64,000 nucleotides of DNA from Desmodesmus armatus (Eukaryota; Chlorophyta; Chlorophyceae; Sphaeropleales; Scenedesmaceae), in NCBI GenBank assembly GCA_007449985.2, contig VIIQ02000010.1, forward strand, positions 434,001 through 498,000, given 5' to 3'. Under the pieces are notes generated by a model. It saw nothing but the letters and a program-made list of their open reading frames with translations. It was not told where the DNA came from and ran no database searches. How positions within the stretch are numbered: position 1 is the first letter of the stretch; every line of letters begins with the position of its first letter. Made by a program: the position numbers and the translations under genes. Below, one piece after another: positions 43,244 to 55,654 of the stretch.

Positions 43244-44341
43244 TTTACTGTTGGCTTGACAGTACAGTCGGCTTAGTGCGCAAGGATAGATGGAAGGATG
43301 CTTGAAAGCCACTCTGAGTGTGGTTGTGAAGTTTGCGAGCAAGGGGATGCATATATACAGTAGTTGCTTCCATGCCACTATGAGCGGGGTTTAGGTCTGC
43401 CACGTGATAACGGCGCTGGGAGGGCCGCTGGCAAACGATATCGGAAGCAATTAATTATGTCGGTGTAACTGAAGTCGGCCGGAGGCTGGGCACTGCTGAA
43501 GAGCTTGAGATGAAACAGCAGCTGCCAGCCTCTCCACAACACTGCCCATTCAGGCTCAAAATCCTGTCGTGGGAACCTGCCCAGAGGAAAGTAATCACTG
43601 GGCACAGATCTACAAGTCCATCAAACGCATATAGTCACACAGCAGCGGCTGACTCAGTCGCGGAGCTGGATATTGGGCTGGGTGGGGTGGGGGGGGGGCA
43701 TGAACCTCTTGCGCCGTGCAGTGAACAAGCGCCAAACAGCAGTAAATGGGCAGTAAGAGGGCTGATGCAGCAGTAGTAATGGGTTTAATGTGCGGTGTTG
43801 CTACCATGTCAAGTGTATTTGGTGAGGGTTGACCTGGGAACGCTGTCGGTGTTGGTCACAGTCGACTGGATGTCCACCTACTCATGGCCAGTCCTGCTCT
43901 TCAAGGTGCTCCAGCCACAAGCGCTGGGAGGTCGGCGGTACAAGTGGTACATTGTGTCAACTGTTGAGAGTGTTGACTAAGCTGCTGCATTTGGGCCAGA
44001 GACAGAAGGCCAGCAAAGCAGCCCAGCTGCGGTGCCAAAACGGGTTCACATATCTGGGCTATACAGCAAAAGGGGCGATAACCAGGGCACAATGCAAGCG
44101 TGCACAGCGCGGCACCCTGAGGGTTGCTGGCAGGCTGCAACCTGGAAGCCGCCCTGGCATGGCAACCCCCGATCCGAGCATGGTGGCACACTGCCTGGTA
44201 CTCATCACCCGTATCCAACAGCAAAAATGTAGTGAGGCCACCATGTGATGTGTGCACACCTCCCAATCCAGCAAACAACACCAAACCACACCAAACCAAA
44301 CAACATCATCAACAACAACCACACACATCATCCGTAATTTG
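43244..44341. other. Intergenic
   Basis: Promoter side of the Ser/Pro-rich gene and 3' side of the prolyl hydroxylase gene. Short plus-strand ORFs (for example 43795-43980) are not convincing. Confidence 0.35.
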
Positions 44342-47300
44342 TCAGCGTCGGCTGAAACCCTTCTTGCTGCCCGAGCTCTTCTTGCTGCCGCGCTTCGCCT
44401 TCCCCTTGCTGGGCTGGCTGCCATATCCCTCAACACTGCTGCTGCTAGCCACCACCTTGAACACCTCCCTCTGCACAGCCTGCTGCTCAGGGGCCCCTGC
44501 TTCTCCCCCTTCTGCTGCTGCAGCGGCTGCTACATCTGCCTCTGGCCCTGCCAGTGCAGCAACCTTGACAGCCTTCAGCACAGCCTTGGGGGTGGGGTAG
44601 CCGCGCGCGATCCACTGCTGCATCACCCACTTGGTATCATCAGCATCCTGGGCGGTGTGGAGGGACCTGCAGCGACAGTAGCAGGGGCAGCGACAGGGAA
44701 GGATCACCAGCTGCCAACAGCGCTGCTGGCCGCCTGGCATGGCAGCAACAAATTGTGTGCAAGCCTGTAGTGTGCAAGCGTTGAGAAGAAGACACGAAAC
44801 AGTCTTCAAGACCAGCAGATACCTCTAAGCAGCATGCGCAGCCTTGGCGACAAAGTACAGCAGCAACCAGCATTATCCCTCTTCCCCATGTGCATGCCTG
44901 GGCCTGACAGGAGTGTGTGCAAGTGCACGCCAGTGGCGGCATCAGCCCCCACGTACCGTGCGTCAGGTGTACCGTTGGCATAGGCAGGGAAGAATAGCAG
45001 GGCCATGCCCTGGCGCGGCTGCACTGACACCCCAAGGTGGTCAAAGTGTGTGGCACCACCCTGCAAAACAGCAGCGGTACACGCAAATCACACAACAGCT
45101 GCGGCTGCCGTGATGCAGCTGCAGGCTGAACACAGCAGGCATGGTTGCCGATATCTGTCCCACAGCAAAAGCTCAGATGCAGCCTTTGACCATGGTTGCC
45201 GGGTGTGCATTCATGTCAAGCATAGGCGTGGTGTAAGGGGCACTGCCAGTGTGTGCACACCGGCCTATTCCGCCGCACCTGCTGCACGTCGTTGAGATAC
45301 AGCAGCAGCGTGGCATGCCGCTGGAAGCCGTTGGCATTGGCCAGCAGCGGCGGGAAGCCGTCTTCATGTGCCAGGAAGTGCTGCCCCGTGGTGTACCTGC
45401 AACATACACAGGCGCAACAGGGGGAGGGTGAGCCGGGCCAGCACAATCGGCTCACCTGGGTGATCACCCTGTACTGCCATGCACTTGTACAGTGTATTGC
45501 CGTTAACAAGAGGCAGGGTATGGGGGATAGCGATGGACTACCCGGTCAGTGTGCTGTTGCAGTGGCCCAGCAGTACACAATCTGGGCTTTGCGTCCTTCA
45601 AGAGGAGGGTGGTCAGCATGCAGGGGTGAGCGTGAGTGCCCTGTCAGGCGTCTCAGCAGAAGCATCTCACAGGCTATCAGCAGACCAATTGACCGCAGCA
45701 GCACAGCACAGCAGAGGTCAGCACAACACACACTGCCCAGCGCTCTGCACTCCTCACCTTGCCACCTGAGGGCTCTCAAAGCAGTACTGCCCGCCAGCAG
45801 GCATCCTGCCAGGTGCCCCCCAGCTGCGGCCGCCATCCAGGTGTGCCAGCAGCTTTGTGGCACGCGCCTGCATCACCTTCATCAGCGCTGTCAGGGCAGG
45901 AGACTTGGCCTGCAGGGGCATTGCACACAGCAACAGATGTGTGACACACCCAGGTGCAGGAGCAATGTAGTCAGGGACAGCAAAGTCAGGGAGGTGGTGC
46001 TGACAGCAGAAGGGCTGCCGAGCTCACCTACAGTGTGTGAGGTGACAACAGGCATTGCGGTTGCTTGCGATGAGGGAGAGGCAGGAGGGAGAGGTGGAGC
46101 AGGCGGCACTGGCGCATTCAGACGCAGGAGGCAGCACTGGCTGTGGCGCGGCATCCTGCGGGCAACTCCATCCATGCGCCCACGCAGCTGCAGTCAGCCA
46201 ACATGTCTCATGGCAGAGGGGGCTGTGGAGCTGCTGTTGAGATACTGGGCATTCTGGCAATCGGTCCTCCCAGCATTGCATGAGAGCTGGGGGGAGGAGC
46301 AGGGAGGCAGGGATAGGGAGGGGGGGGGGGGCTGTGAACGGGGAGGAGGGGGGGGGAGGGGGGGGGGGGGGGGGCGCAGTCCCTTCTCCCCCCTCCTCGG
46401 GGGGGGGGGTTCCCCTCATTTCCTCCCTCCCCCTGTCGTCCCTTCCCCCCCCCCCCCCGCCCCCCTCCCCCCGGGGTGGGTGAGCGCTGCTGTGTCAAGC
46501 CAGTGTGATAATGGGTGAGGGCTGCTGTGTGAAAGCAGTACCCACCTGAGTGGCTGGGTCCATGAGTAGTGAGCTAGAGGTGCGCCTGGCCCCATACACA
46601 TTCACACTGCCATCTGCTGCTGCGGCTGCATTGCCCCCACCAATCTTCGACTGCTGCAAACAGCCTGCAGGACAGCAGCAGCAGCAGCAGCAGTGCAAGC
46701 AAAGGAGTCCAAGAGTCAGCGCGCAGCCCTGGTGTAATCTCCCTACTCCTCTTTAGTTGTACAGCAGGGTATGACTTGTTGAGCTGGGCCCACCCAAAGA
46801 AAACAAGTGCAGGTGTCGCCTAGGTTGGATGCGTGGCTGTATTCTGCGCCTGCAAAGCTGCGCTATGCTGCTGGAACAACCACAGATATGCACTTTCAGG
46901 ACGCCACTGACGACTATGTGCTCTTACCAGGTTGCTTGCTGCTGCTGCGCTAGTATGCCTAGATCGAGCCTGGATCCCACATCGTGCTCTTGTGGCAAGG
47001 TGTAATTGGTATGTCATGCTTTTTCTGTCAAGTGTTTGAGTGGCAAGAGATATGTGGAAGCCAGCTGCCCTCTGGTTTGGGTGGCCATATGCAAGCATGG
47101 TGGCCACATGCAAACACAGACCAGCTGCGGCGACCTGGCCCAATCGTTGCAGCAGTATGCTGCTGCACCCAGGGTGCAGGATGCTCAGTGCCACAGCACA
47201 GCGCAACCGAACAAGCTATCTGCTGCTGCTGCTGCCGAAGGGGGTGCCAGGACAAGGTAACGCATGAAACCAGGGTGGTGGTGCTGCAGCTGCTGCTGCT

Positions 47301-48190
47301 GCTGCTGCTGCAGGGCGTGACTCACCTGAGTCCAGTGCCGCCTGCTGCCACTGCTGACACTCCTCAGGTGTCATGAAGCCCTCGACCGTGAAGATTGCAG
47401 GGTCGAAGTTCACGATGCGCACCCCAGGGAAGTCCAGGTCAATGGGGATGAACTTCGTGGCGAGCTTCTCCACAAATGTAGGCCTTGCGTATGCTGCTGC
47501 TGCAGGGGCTGGTATGCCGCCTTGCTTCAGCCAGTTTGCAGGTATGCGCTGCACTGGGTCAGAAGGGGCAAAGGCGGCAGACGCCGGCTGTGACACACGT
47601 ACAGGGCCTGTGCTGTCTGCTGCATTGGCGGCATCCGCTGCAACCGCTGCCTCTGCAGCTGGCTGCTGCTCCTGCTGCTGCTGTTGTGGAGGTGAGGGTG
47701 GTGTCAGCTCCTGCACCGGCTGTTCCGGCTGCTGCTGTGGCTGCTGGGGTTGTGACCGCTGCTGCTGGACTGCTGTTGTGTAGGCGCTGCTTGTAGAAGC
47801 AGCAGCAGCAGCTTGGGCGCCCTCTGCAGCAGCTGCTGCCTGTGGTGGCTGTTGCTGCTGACCGTCATCAGCAGCGTCCCCGCTGCCCTGCTGCTGCACC
47901 TTCCTCTGCCGTGCTCGGCGGGAGAAGTGGTCAACAGGTCCCTCCATAGGGGGCAGCAGGCCTTGTGGGTCCCAACCAGCCCTGGCAGCTGCCTCTGCCA
48001 CGACCTCATCCAGCTGCTCCTCTGTATCTACCTGCTGCTCTATGTCCTGAGCCGATGAAAACATGACGTGCGGCAACCTTCGCCGGCCACAATGCCGTCC
48101 ATGTCTTTTTGCTGTTGCTGGTGCTGCTGCTGCTGTTGGTGTCGAAGAGCATCTTGGCCGTGTGCTGACCAAGGAAGTGCGAGGCAGCAT
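44342..48190 (-). CDS. Prolyl 4-hydroxylase-like 2-oxoglutarate/Fe(II) dioxygenase with long N-terminal extension
   Basis: Six exons in consistent phase: 47326-48190, 46546-46664, 45758-45909, 45279-45396, 44957-45060 and 44342-44666; 560 residues. The first about 220 residues are a basic, transit-peptide-like start (MLPRTSLVSTRPRCSSTPT) and Gln/Ala/Pro-rich disorder. The catalytic core follows: MTPEECQQW, YCFESPQVARYTTGQHFLAH with HED as the Fe-binding HxD, RHATLLLYLNDVQQGGATHF, VSVQPRQGMALLFFP, then distal His and 2-oxoglutarate Lys in LHTAQDADDTKWVMQQWIAR. The tail is basic and Ser/Lys-rich. Such enzymes hydroxylate prolines of wall glycoproteins in the secretory pathway in plants and algae. 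The N-terminus here looks more plastid-like or disordered than a signal peptide, so location and substrate are open. Divergent from the NFACT gene. Confidence 0.88.
46319..46474. repeat. Poly-G and poly-C tracts in the prolyl hydroxylase intron
   Basis: Long G runs (46319-46374, interrupted) are followed by alternating C-, G- and T/C-rich runs to 46474. The opposing G and C runs could pair or form G-quadruplex structures. The exact tract lengths may not be reliable in an assembly. Confidence 0.7.
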
Positions 48191-48666
48191 TTCTGATAAG
48201 ACTGATGGAACTGATGGTGCGTGTCTGCCTCCCGACAGCTTGCCGAGACGTGGATCTAGCGATTCCGCCACACAAGGTCAGTCGTGATCCAGCCAAACAC
48301 AAAGCCCATGTTCGAAGTTCAATGATGCTAATGCGACCTGTTGTTGACAGCTTAGGCAGGCCGGCAGTTGGGAACTGCTGCTGTTGTGGCACTCACTTTG
48401 AACACTGCTCAACCACTTTCTGTGTATCAAGTTGGTATACGTGGAAATTGGCAGCTGTCCAGCTATTGCATGATTCAGCAGTCTGAGAGTCTGCACACTC
48501 TGGTACCTTGTTCGACCCCCTGCACGTTCCTGTCACCCTCACACAGTGAACAGCAGCAATAGCTGCAACCCACCACACACCAGCATCTGCTCAACACTGC
48601 GAATCAGTACCAGAAGCAACTACACCACCAGCACGCACGGCAAAGTAGCAGCAGGGCGCACCGGTC
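48191..48666. promoter_or_regulatory. Bidirectional spacer, prolyl hydroxylase / NFACT
   Basis: 476 bases between divergent ATGs. No clear TATA box. In-frame codons open upstream of both ATGs, so true transcription starts are not placed. Confidence 0.35.
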
Positions 48667-51600
48667 ATGCCAACAACAGCACAGCCTGGCATGTGGAGCA
48701 GACCACTCAACAGTCCAAGCCTCAGGCAGGCAGCAGCAGCCACCCGGGCCTGCTGCAAGCAGCTGCTGGTCGCCAGGCCGTCACCACACCCGCACGCCCA
48801 GCCACTGCATTGGCAGCAGCAGCAGCACATTGCTGCCTGTGCAGCCCTCCCCAGCCGGCACCTACTGCAGCAGCAGGAGCACACTCAGCAGCTGCACAGA
48901 CCTCACACACCCTCACAACTTGTGCAGCAGCAGCAGCTGCAGGCATTTGCATACGGGCCACCTGTTGTCCTGCAGCATCAGCGGCGCGGCATCGCATGCA
49001 GTGCAGCCAGCACAGCAGCAGCTGCAGCACAGGTGGGGTCCCCACCAGCGGGTGCTGCAGGACAGCAGGGCAGCAGCAGCAGCAGCAGCAGCGGCGGCAG
49101 CGGCAGTAACAGCAGCAGCAGCAGCAGCAAGCAGCCGCCTGTCAGCAGAGGTGGTGCACAGACGCTGGATTACACCACCCTGGTGGCCTGCTGCCACGAG
49201 CTGGAGGCAGAGTGGGTGCCTTCAAAGTTGGAAGAGGTGCGCGGGATCACAGGCAGACAGATGCCATCAGTAGCGCCCAAGGCAGTAGCCAGCGGGTGTA
49301 GCCTGCAGGGGGGTGGTCGTAGAGGTCAGCATCAGTTGGCTGTGAGGCTGCCAGGACTGCCGCCCCGGTGATGGCCAGCCTTGCAGTGTCATGACGCAGT
49401 TTACATTTTGCCTGACATCATTTGGATTTGGAATTTCCAGGACGTAGCGTGGTTCAGTTGGGTCACTAGGCCGCTTGGGTGGGCCTGCCTCACACATCCC
49501 TGTCATAGCTTCAGCTGGGTGACAGAGCAGCTCCTGCGTGACCTGGCTGCTGCTGACAGTTGAGGGAGCAGAGCCTCTCACGGTAAAGGTCTGTGCTGGA
49601 CTCCTGTGCTCCAGTGCTGGCGCCTGTGCAATATTTTCGCACAGACTCACTTCTGCTGCTGCCTGTGGATGCGTGCATGCTTGTGTGTGTGGCTCCGTGG
49701 GGTGCCTGTGCACGATGCTGAACCAGAATCAACGGATGCAGTCCCGTGTGTTCTGTGTGTGCATTGCCTGACAGGTTGTCCAGCCGGACAAGTTCACGCT
49801 GTCTCTGCGGCTGCGGACCCCCTGGGTCAGGGGTGGCTGCACCTGTCCTGGCACCCCACCGCAGCACGGCTGTGCTTGGGCCAACCACCGGCCCGGGGGG
49901 ATGTGTCAGAGGGCTACGCACTCGCACAGCAGGTGAGACAGCACACCGCAGGGGCTGACTCGGGAGGACCGCTGCTGAGTGAGAAAGTGCAGGGGGGCAT
50001 GGTGGCCGGGAGGGGGGTGCGGGAGGTGTCACAGAGCTGTGCAGTATTGCAGCACAGTGAGTGATGCATGTTGGCTGGAATGCATTGTTTGCTAAGGCGC
50101 CTGCTTCAATGGCTGCAAACAGTGTGGTTTAGCACAATCTGGTCCTTGGGCAGTCTAGATTCAGCAGCCTCGCAGGTCACGCTTCGGTTTGTAGTGGATT
50201 GCCCCTCCCTGGGTCATGTCACTTGCTGCCTCCATCCCCCTTCATCAAACCACCCTGCACTGCCCCTTCTGCCGGCCCGCGCCAACACCCCTGCCTGGTG
50301 TGTCCCTGTCACCTCCAGGTGTCGTCTCAGCTGAGGGGTCTGGTGTTGCTGTCAGTGGGTCTGCCTGCAGCATGGGAGCGCGTGGCACAGCTCAACTTTG
50401 GCAGCAGACCAGGGGAGCAGACCAGCAAGAAGCTATACGTTGAGGTCATGGCAAAGTAAGGTCACGGCACTGCCTGGCAGGCAACAGCCACTGCGCAATG
50501 CTCATCCAACAGTCAGGATGGCGCACAGCACAGTCTTTGTCGCCCAAAAGGCAACTGAGTGCTGCGCAGCTGTATGGGAGCCCTTGGGCCAGCTGAATAT
50601 GCAGCGTGCGGCCAGCCTGTGCCTGCTTGCTGCGCGCTTGGCCCAAGTGGCTGGCGTTGTGACTAGCTGCTCACTGTGTGAAGCATGGCGCTGCAGGTGC
50701 ATTGCTGCGCAGCATGCCCCCCTCCCCCTTTTGAACAGCTAGTTGCTGAGTTTGCGCACTTCAGTGGTGCATTTGTTGGCATCATTGCTTGCCTGTCTTG
50801 ACTCTGGGGGGAAGTGGTAACCTTCTGGAGCTTTGTTGGGCAGTCAACATTAAATCTGGTGTGTGTTGTGTGCTGGGTGTGCAGGTACAGCAATGTGGTG
50901 CTGACAAGTGCGGATGGCTCCATCCTGCACTGTGCATACCAGGTAGGCATATGCTGGGTTTATCCAAGGTGGGCCCAGACAGGTCGCTCCTACACCCTGC
51001 CCCTGACCGCTTCCCCTGGGGCCAGGGCACCCTATGATCCCAAAAGAGGCCCTTTGTTGCTGGCTGGCATATGCCTGCATGTTGCAAGGGCTTGCACGTT
51101 GACATGGTTTGGTTTGTATCACCAACAGTTGTGTGCCTGCTCCTCTACTTCTCTTGGCTGCATGTCATCAGGTTGGTGGGGCCATGTCAAGCTTGCGGCA
51201 GGTGCAGGCGGGTCGGCCCTACAGCCTGCCCCCCAGGGCCCAGGGCATACCACCAAACCCCACCGAGCCCCTCAGCAGCTGGCAGGACAACATCACTCGA
51301 GCAGCAGCACTAGCAGCAGCAGCACACACAGCACACCCTGACTCAACACCTGCAGCACCACCTGTAGGGTCCAAGGGGGCTGCACGTGACCGCAAACCAT
51401 CACAGCAACCCAAGCCCCAAACCCTGCTGTCAGGTGCCACTAGGGCTTACTTAGGAGTGAGCCCTGCACTGGTCGAGGAGCTGTGCAGCACGGCTGGGGT
51501 TTTGCCGAGTGCTGAGCCCTCGAGCTTAAACCCTGAGGCTTGGGAGGCGCTGTATGGGGCTTGGCAGGGGTGGCTGGAGCGGCTGCAGGCCAGGCAGTTC

Positions 51601-54492
51601 ACCCCCTGCAGCAGCAGTGGCAGCAGTGGCGGCAGCCGGAGGTTCTCAGTGCTAGGCAGCTACCCTGATGTCCACCCCTCAGTGCACGAGCTGCTGGATG
51701 GGTACTATGCCAGCCTGCAGGCAGGTGAGGTGCATGGGGTGCTGCACAACCAACTGTTTGCAGCGGTGGCTGCTTGATGGATCTGAATTGCCACTTGTTC
51801 CGTGCACCCGTGCATTAACAGTCAGACTCACTTGCTGATCACACACCAGCACGTTTGCAGCCCACGCTGGAGGCCCTGTGGTTTGCATTTGTGCTTGGAG
51901 TAGTGTAGCCCTGAGCTTGTATCGATCACCATTGCGCCTGGAGTGGCAGTGCCGGCCTCATGACAGGAGTGCCACTCACAGTGTCATCTGTGACGCAGGT
52001 GAGGTGTATGGTGCGCTGTATGCGCGGCTGTCTGCTGCGGTGGCTGGTGCTTTGAAGAAGGCGCGTTCGCGTGTGTTCAGCTTCAACAAGCAGCTGGCGT
52101 CTGCTGCTGATGCGGCCCAAGTGCAGCGGCAGGGAGACATCATTGTGGCAAACCTGTACAGGTGAGGCCTCACCCTTAGGGGCACGGGGCGTGTGGGTGG
52201 CAAGCAGTTGGGTTTAGTGGCAAGGGGTGTCTGGGGGCAGTTGGCAGGGGTGAGGGGTTGTGGGCGCGACTGTGGGTGGGGGGCCTGCTGGAGGCTGGGT
52301 CGGGTGGGGCGTGGAAGGGTAAAACATCATCATGGAACAACGGAACAGGTGAGGGCTGTGGGAGCAAAAGCCAGGGGTTGCCAAGGTGCACAGTGTGCGC
52401 AGCACGCCGCCTAGCTGACCAGGCCCGGGTGTCAGGCACAGCCTGAGTGTGGTGGTACGCATGTGTGACTTTCCGCATCTAGTGACTTGTCATGGGCGGC
52501 GTGGACTTCTGCGCAGCAAGTGATGGCACGAGGGGAGGGTAAAATGGTAGCAATTCCCTGCTCTGACGAGTGCAAAGATTTTGACCACTGATTGAGCCTG
52601 AGCATTAGGATGCTGCTCAGCTCCTTGCTGGCCCTGGAAACCCCATTGATGTGGCTGAGGGCCTGCAGACGCCCTGTGGTCTTCCCATCGTCGAGCCCTT
52701 CCCCCCTCGCAAGTTGATCCCTTCAAGTTGCTGCTTGTCACTGCACCCAACCAATTCTCAGCAGATGCGCCAACCAACCTCACCCCTTTCTTCCAAACAC
52801 TCGCTTGCAACTCTCCCTCAGGATCACCCCTGGTGCTGACCGCCTAGAGGCAGAGGATTGGGACACGGGCGAGGCCGTCTCCCTGCCGCTTGACCCCACC
52901 CTGTCCCCCATGGAGGTGGCTGAGGGTCTGTTCAAGCGTGCCCGCAAGCTGAGGCGGGCTGTGGATGCTGTGCAGCCCCTGCTGGAGGCCGCGCAGCAGG
53001 AGCTGGAGTACCTGGAGTCGGTGAGCAGACACAATGAACATGAGTCATCATCAGATCATCATCACACGTTTGCCCAGCAGACTCCTTGTGCATGTAGCAA
53101 CCATGACAATTTTTGAACCTCTGCAGCATTCTCGCAATGACGGTAGTGTGCAGTACTAGGGGGTGCTGGAGTGATGAGATCCTGAAGACCTGCTGCTGGT
53201 GAAACCTTGAAGACCTTTAGTGCATCACTGTGTTGATATGGGAGAGTTGTGCTGTGTGGATGCAGCATCCAGAGGGCAGTCACCTCATGCATCTCCCTTC
53301 CCTGAGACTGGGGAGCTTCTGGCCTTCTTCACAGTGGGGGCAGTTTGTGTGAAGCGATAGTATCACTGCACCACAGCTTGCACTGAGTCCCCCCCCCCCC
53401 GTCACCCGTCAGGTTGATCAGGAGTTGTCCCAGATGCCTCCTGGTGGCAGTGAGCAGGAGCTGGCAGCACTGAGGCAGGTGCAGGTGAGGGGACCAGCCT
53501 GCACTGGACGTGACATCCCTGAACTTGATCACACCGCAAGCTGTATGCACACGCGTGGCGCCATGTAGCAAGTTGTTCATGTATGTCATGTGCCAGGCAA
53601 TGCGGTGCTGCTGCACATGCAGCCTCAGCCACTGCAAGACTTTCGCGGAGCTGGCAGCTGTGTGCTGCGTGACACCCCTCCTGTGCATGCGACCCCTTGC
53701 AGCGATGGCTCTTGTGTGTACAGCTTTGCCGGGCTTGCTTGTCGGCAGCAGGTGTGAATACATCGGCAGCTGATGATGAAATGTGCTGATGAGGTGGTCA
53801 CGTGCATACGCTGCCACCGGTCACAGCGCCAACGTCGGATCATCAAGGCTTGCCCTCTTCTGTCATTGGAAGCTATGTATCAAGTTGATACGCATGGCTG
53901 CTGCTCAAAGCGCTACCGCTCACCACGCCTCACCATCTGCTTTGCCAGGAGGAGCTGATAGAGAGCAAGGTGATCAAGCCACCCCCCGAGGCTGCTCTGC
54001 TTGCCAAGGCAGCTGCCAAGGGCCGCAAAGCAGCCAAGCGCTCACAGAAAGCCGCCACTGCAGCTGCTGGCTCAGCAGCAGCAGCAGCTGCCGCCGTTGC
54101 TGTTGGCGGTGCTGCGCCGCGGCAGTATCAGAGCCCTGGCGGGTTTGTGGTGTTGTGGGGCGCAACAACAAGCAGAACGACGTCCTCAGCCACCAGATAG
54201 CCAAGCCAGTGGATGTGTGGATGCATGTGAGAGGCATGCCTGGCTCTCATACGGTGGTCAAGGTTCCCCCGGGCAGCAGCCGGAGCAGCAGGACTTGCAG
54301 TTTGCTGCAGATTTGGCAGCGTGGTTCAGCAAGGGGCGAGAGGCGGGTAAGGTTGATGTTATTGTGACACGTGCTGAGCACTTGAAGAAGTTCAAGGGGG
54401 CGAAGCCTGGGCAGGTGGTCGTCAGTAAGGAGGAGGGCAACATTGTGGCACGCCCGGCAGAGAGTGTGGCTGCAGCTGCTCCTGCTGCTTAG
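48667..54492 (+). CDS. RqcH/NFACT-family protein, cyanobacterial (plastid) type, with apparent frameshifts
   Basis: Exons: 48667-49236, 49775-49932, 50319-50455, 50885-50942, 51172-51724, 51999-52161, 52822-53020, 53413-53484 and 53949-54492. A Ser/Gln-rich N-terminus, transit-peptide-like, precedes the NFACT-N domain: TLDYTTLVACCHELEAEWVP, DKFTLSLRLRT, GWLHLSWHPTAARLCLG, KLYVEVMAKYSNVVLTSADG. Then comes the coiled-coil middle (ITPGADRLEAEDWDTGEAVS; VAEGLFKRARKLRRAVDAV) and the C-terminal NFACT-R domain (GRNNKQNDVLSHQIAKPVDV; AAWFSKGREAGKVDVIVT). RqcH adds alanine tails to stalled chains on large ribosomal subunits. The wording matches cyanobacterial members rather than eukaryotic NEMF/Rqc2, so chloroplast function is likely. 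The conserved frame breaks three times, near 49818-49822, 54153-54158 and 54266-54270, each by one missing base. Either the gene is decaying or the consensus is wrong. Confidence 0.85.
51725..51777 (+). repeat. Partial duplicate of NFACT exon 6 start
   Basis: Immediately after exon 5 the intron begins with GTGAGGTGCATGG..., and its frame reads GEVHGVLHNQLFAAVAA then stop. The true exon 6 at 51999 begins GTGAGGTGTATGG and reads GEVYGALYARLSAAVAGAL. The match suggests a tandem exon duplication whose first copy has decayed and now serves as splice donor. Confidence 0.6.
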
Positions 54493-55654
54493 AGGGTTTT
54501 GGTGTTTGTGGGTTGGATTGAACCCCTTGACACTGAGCGGCAAGTTACTGGTTACTGGGGCAGAGAATGCGTGGCATCTGAGCTGTTTTTGTGGTTTGTC
54601 TGTGACACGGCTGTCGATGCAGCTGCTATGCTTAGGAATATTGTTACGCTGGGTTTCTGCTGAGCTGCTGAGCTGGGGGTACCTCGTAGTTACATGTGAA
54701 TGCACATTTGCACATGTGCTGTACAGCAGCTCCTGCACATGTGGCCCGGTCAAGCCTGGTGCGTGCTGCAGCTGCAGCCGAGTGTCGTGTGTGAGGTTTT
54801 TAGTGCGCTGACAGGGTTTGCCAAAATGTCATCTCCCACAGACCTTGCTGCCATTGATAAATGTGTGCTGAAGGCAGTGTGAGCGGAGGCCTACTGGTAA
54901 ACATGCTGTCAGTGCGCGCTTGTTTCTTATGCGGCAGCTGCACTTACACGCAGTCATCTGGTGCGTCATCCAAATGGTCAGCACAGCACCACTTGTTGCC
55001 ACATGCAACCCGCCCAACTGGCATTCCATTTCAGCAGCCGACAAGTTGCACACATCAGTCAAGCGCTAGTGCGGTCTGTGCGCCATGAGGCGCTGTCAGT
55101 CAAAACTGCACCGGCCTTCTTTATTCAGGACCCTCCCACAGGGTTGGAAGCCATATATGGCATGCGTGTCACTTAGACAGTGTGCTGAGTGTGCAGCACT
55201 TGGTGGCTGCTGGGCAAGAGCAGGACCCACTGCAAGCTCTGGACACCACAACCACTACTTGGCAGGAGAAAAGTTTGTGGACTGCATACAGTGAATCATG
55301 TGCTGCCTGTGCACTGCAGTTGCTGGCAGCAGTTGCTACAGCATGTTTGGTGCTGCCGCTGTAGGCAGCTCGCACCAGCACGACACAAATACACCTGCAC
55401 ACTGCAAACATGTCAACAGACAACAAAACATACAGCGCGGCGCGCCTATGCATCACACCTATAAATCAACCACCATAATCAAGCATCATGCCCTTGATGC
55501 TTGATGTTGCAACCAAGGCACAGCCACCAAACAAGTGTGCCCTGAGCACAGCTGCTAGTGTACTGCGTGTTGCTTGAGAGCCAGGATTCCACCCTGAAGC
55601 GCAGCCACAGCCGCCAAAGGAATGACCCCATCAGGCTCATGGCCTGCCAATGCC
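54493..55654. other. Convergent spacer, NFACT to FAM136A
   Basis: About 1.16 kb between two gene ends. Several short ORFs but nothing recognisable as protein or RNA gene. Confidence 0.4.

Noticed and set aside
45253..46518. 421-codon plus-strand ORF
   Set aside because: Antisense to prolyl hydroxylase exons and poly-G/C intron. Its composition is low-complexity and it lacks domain features.
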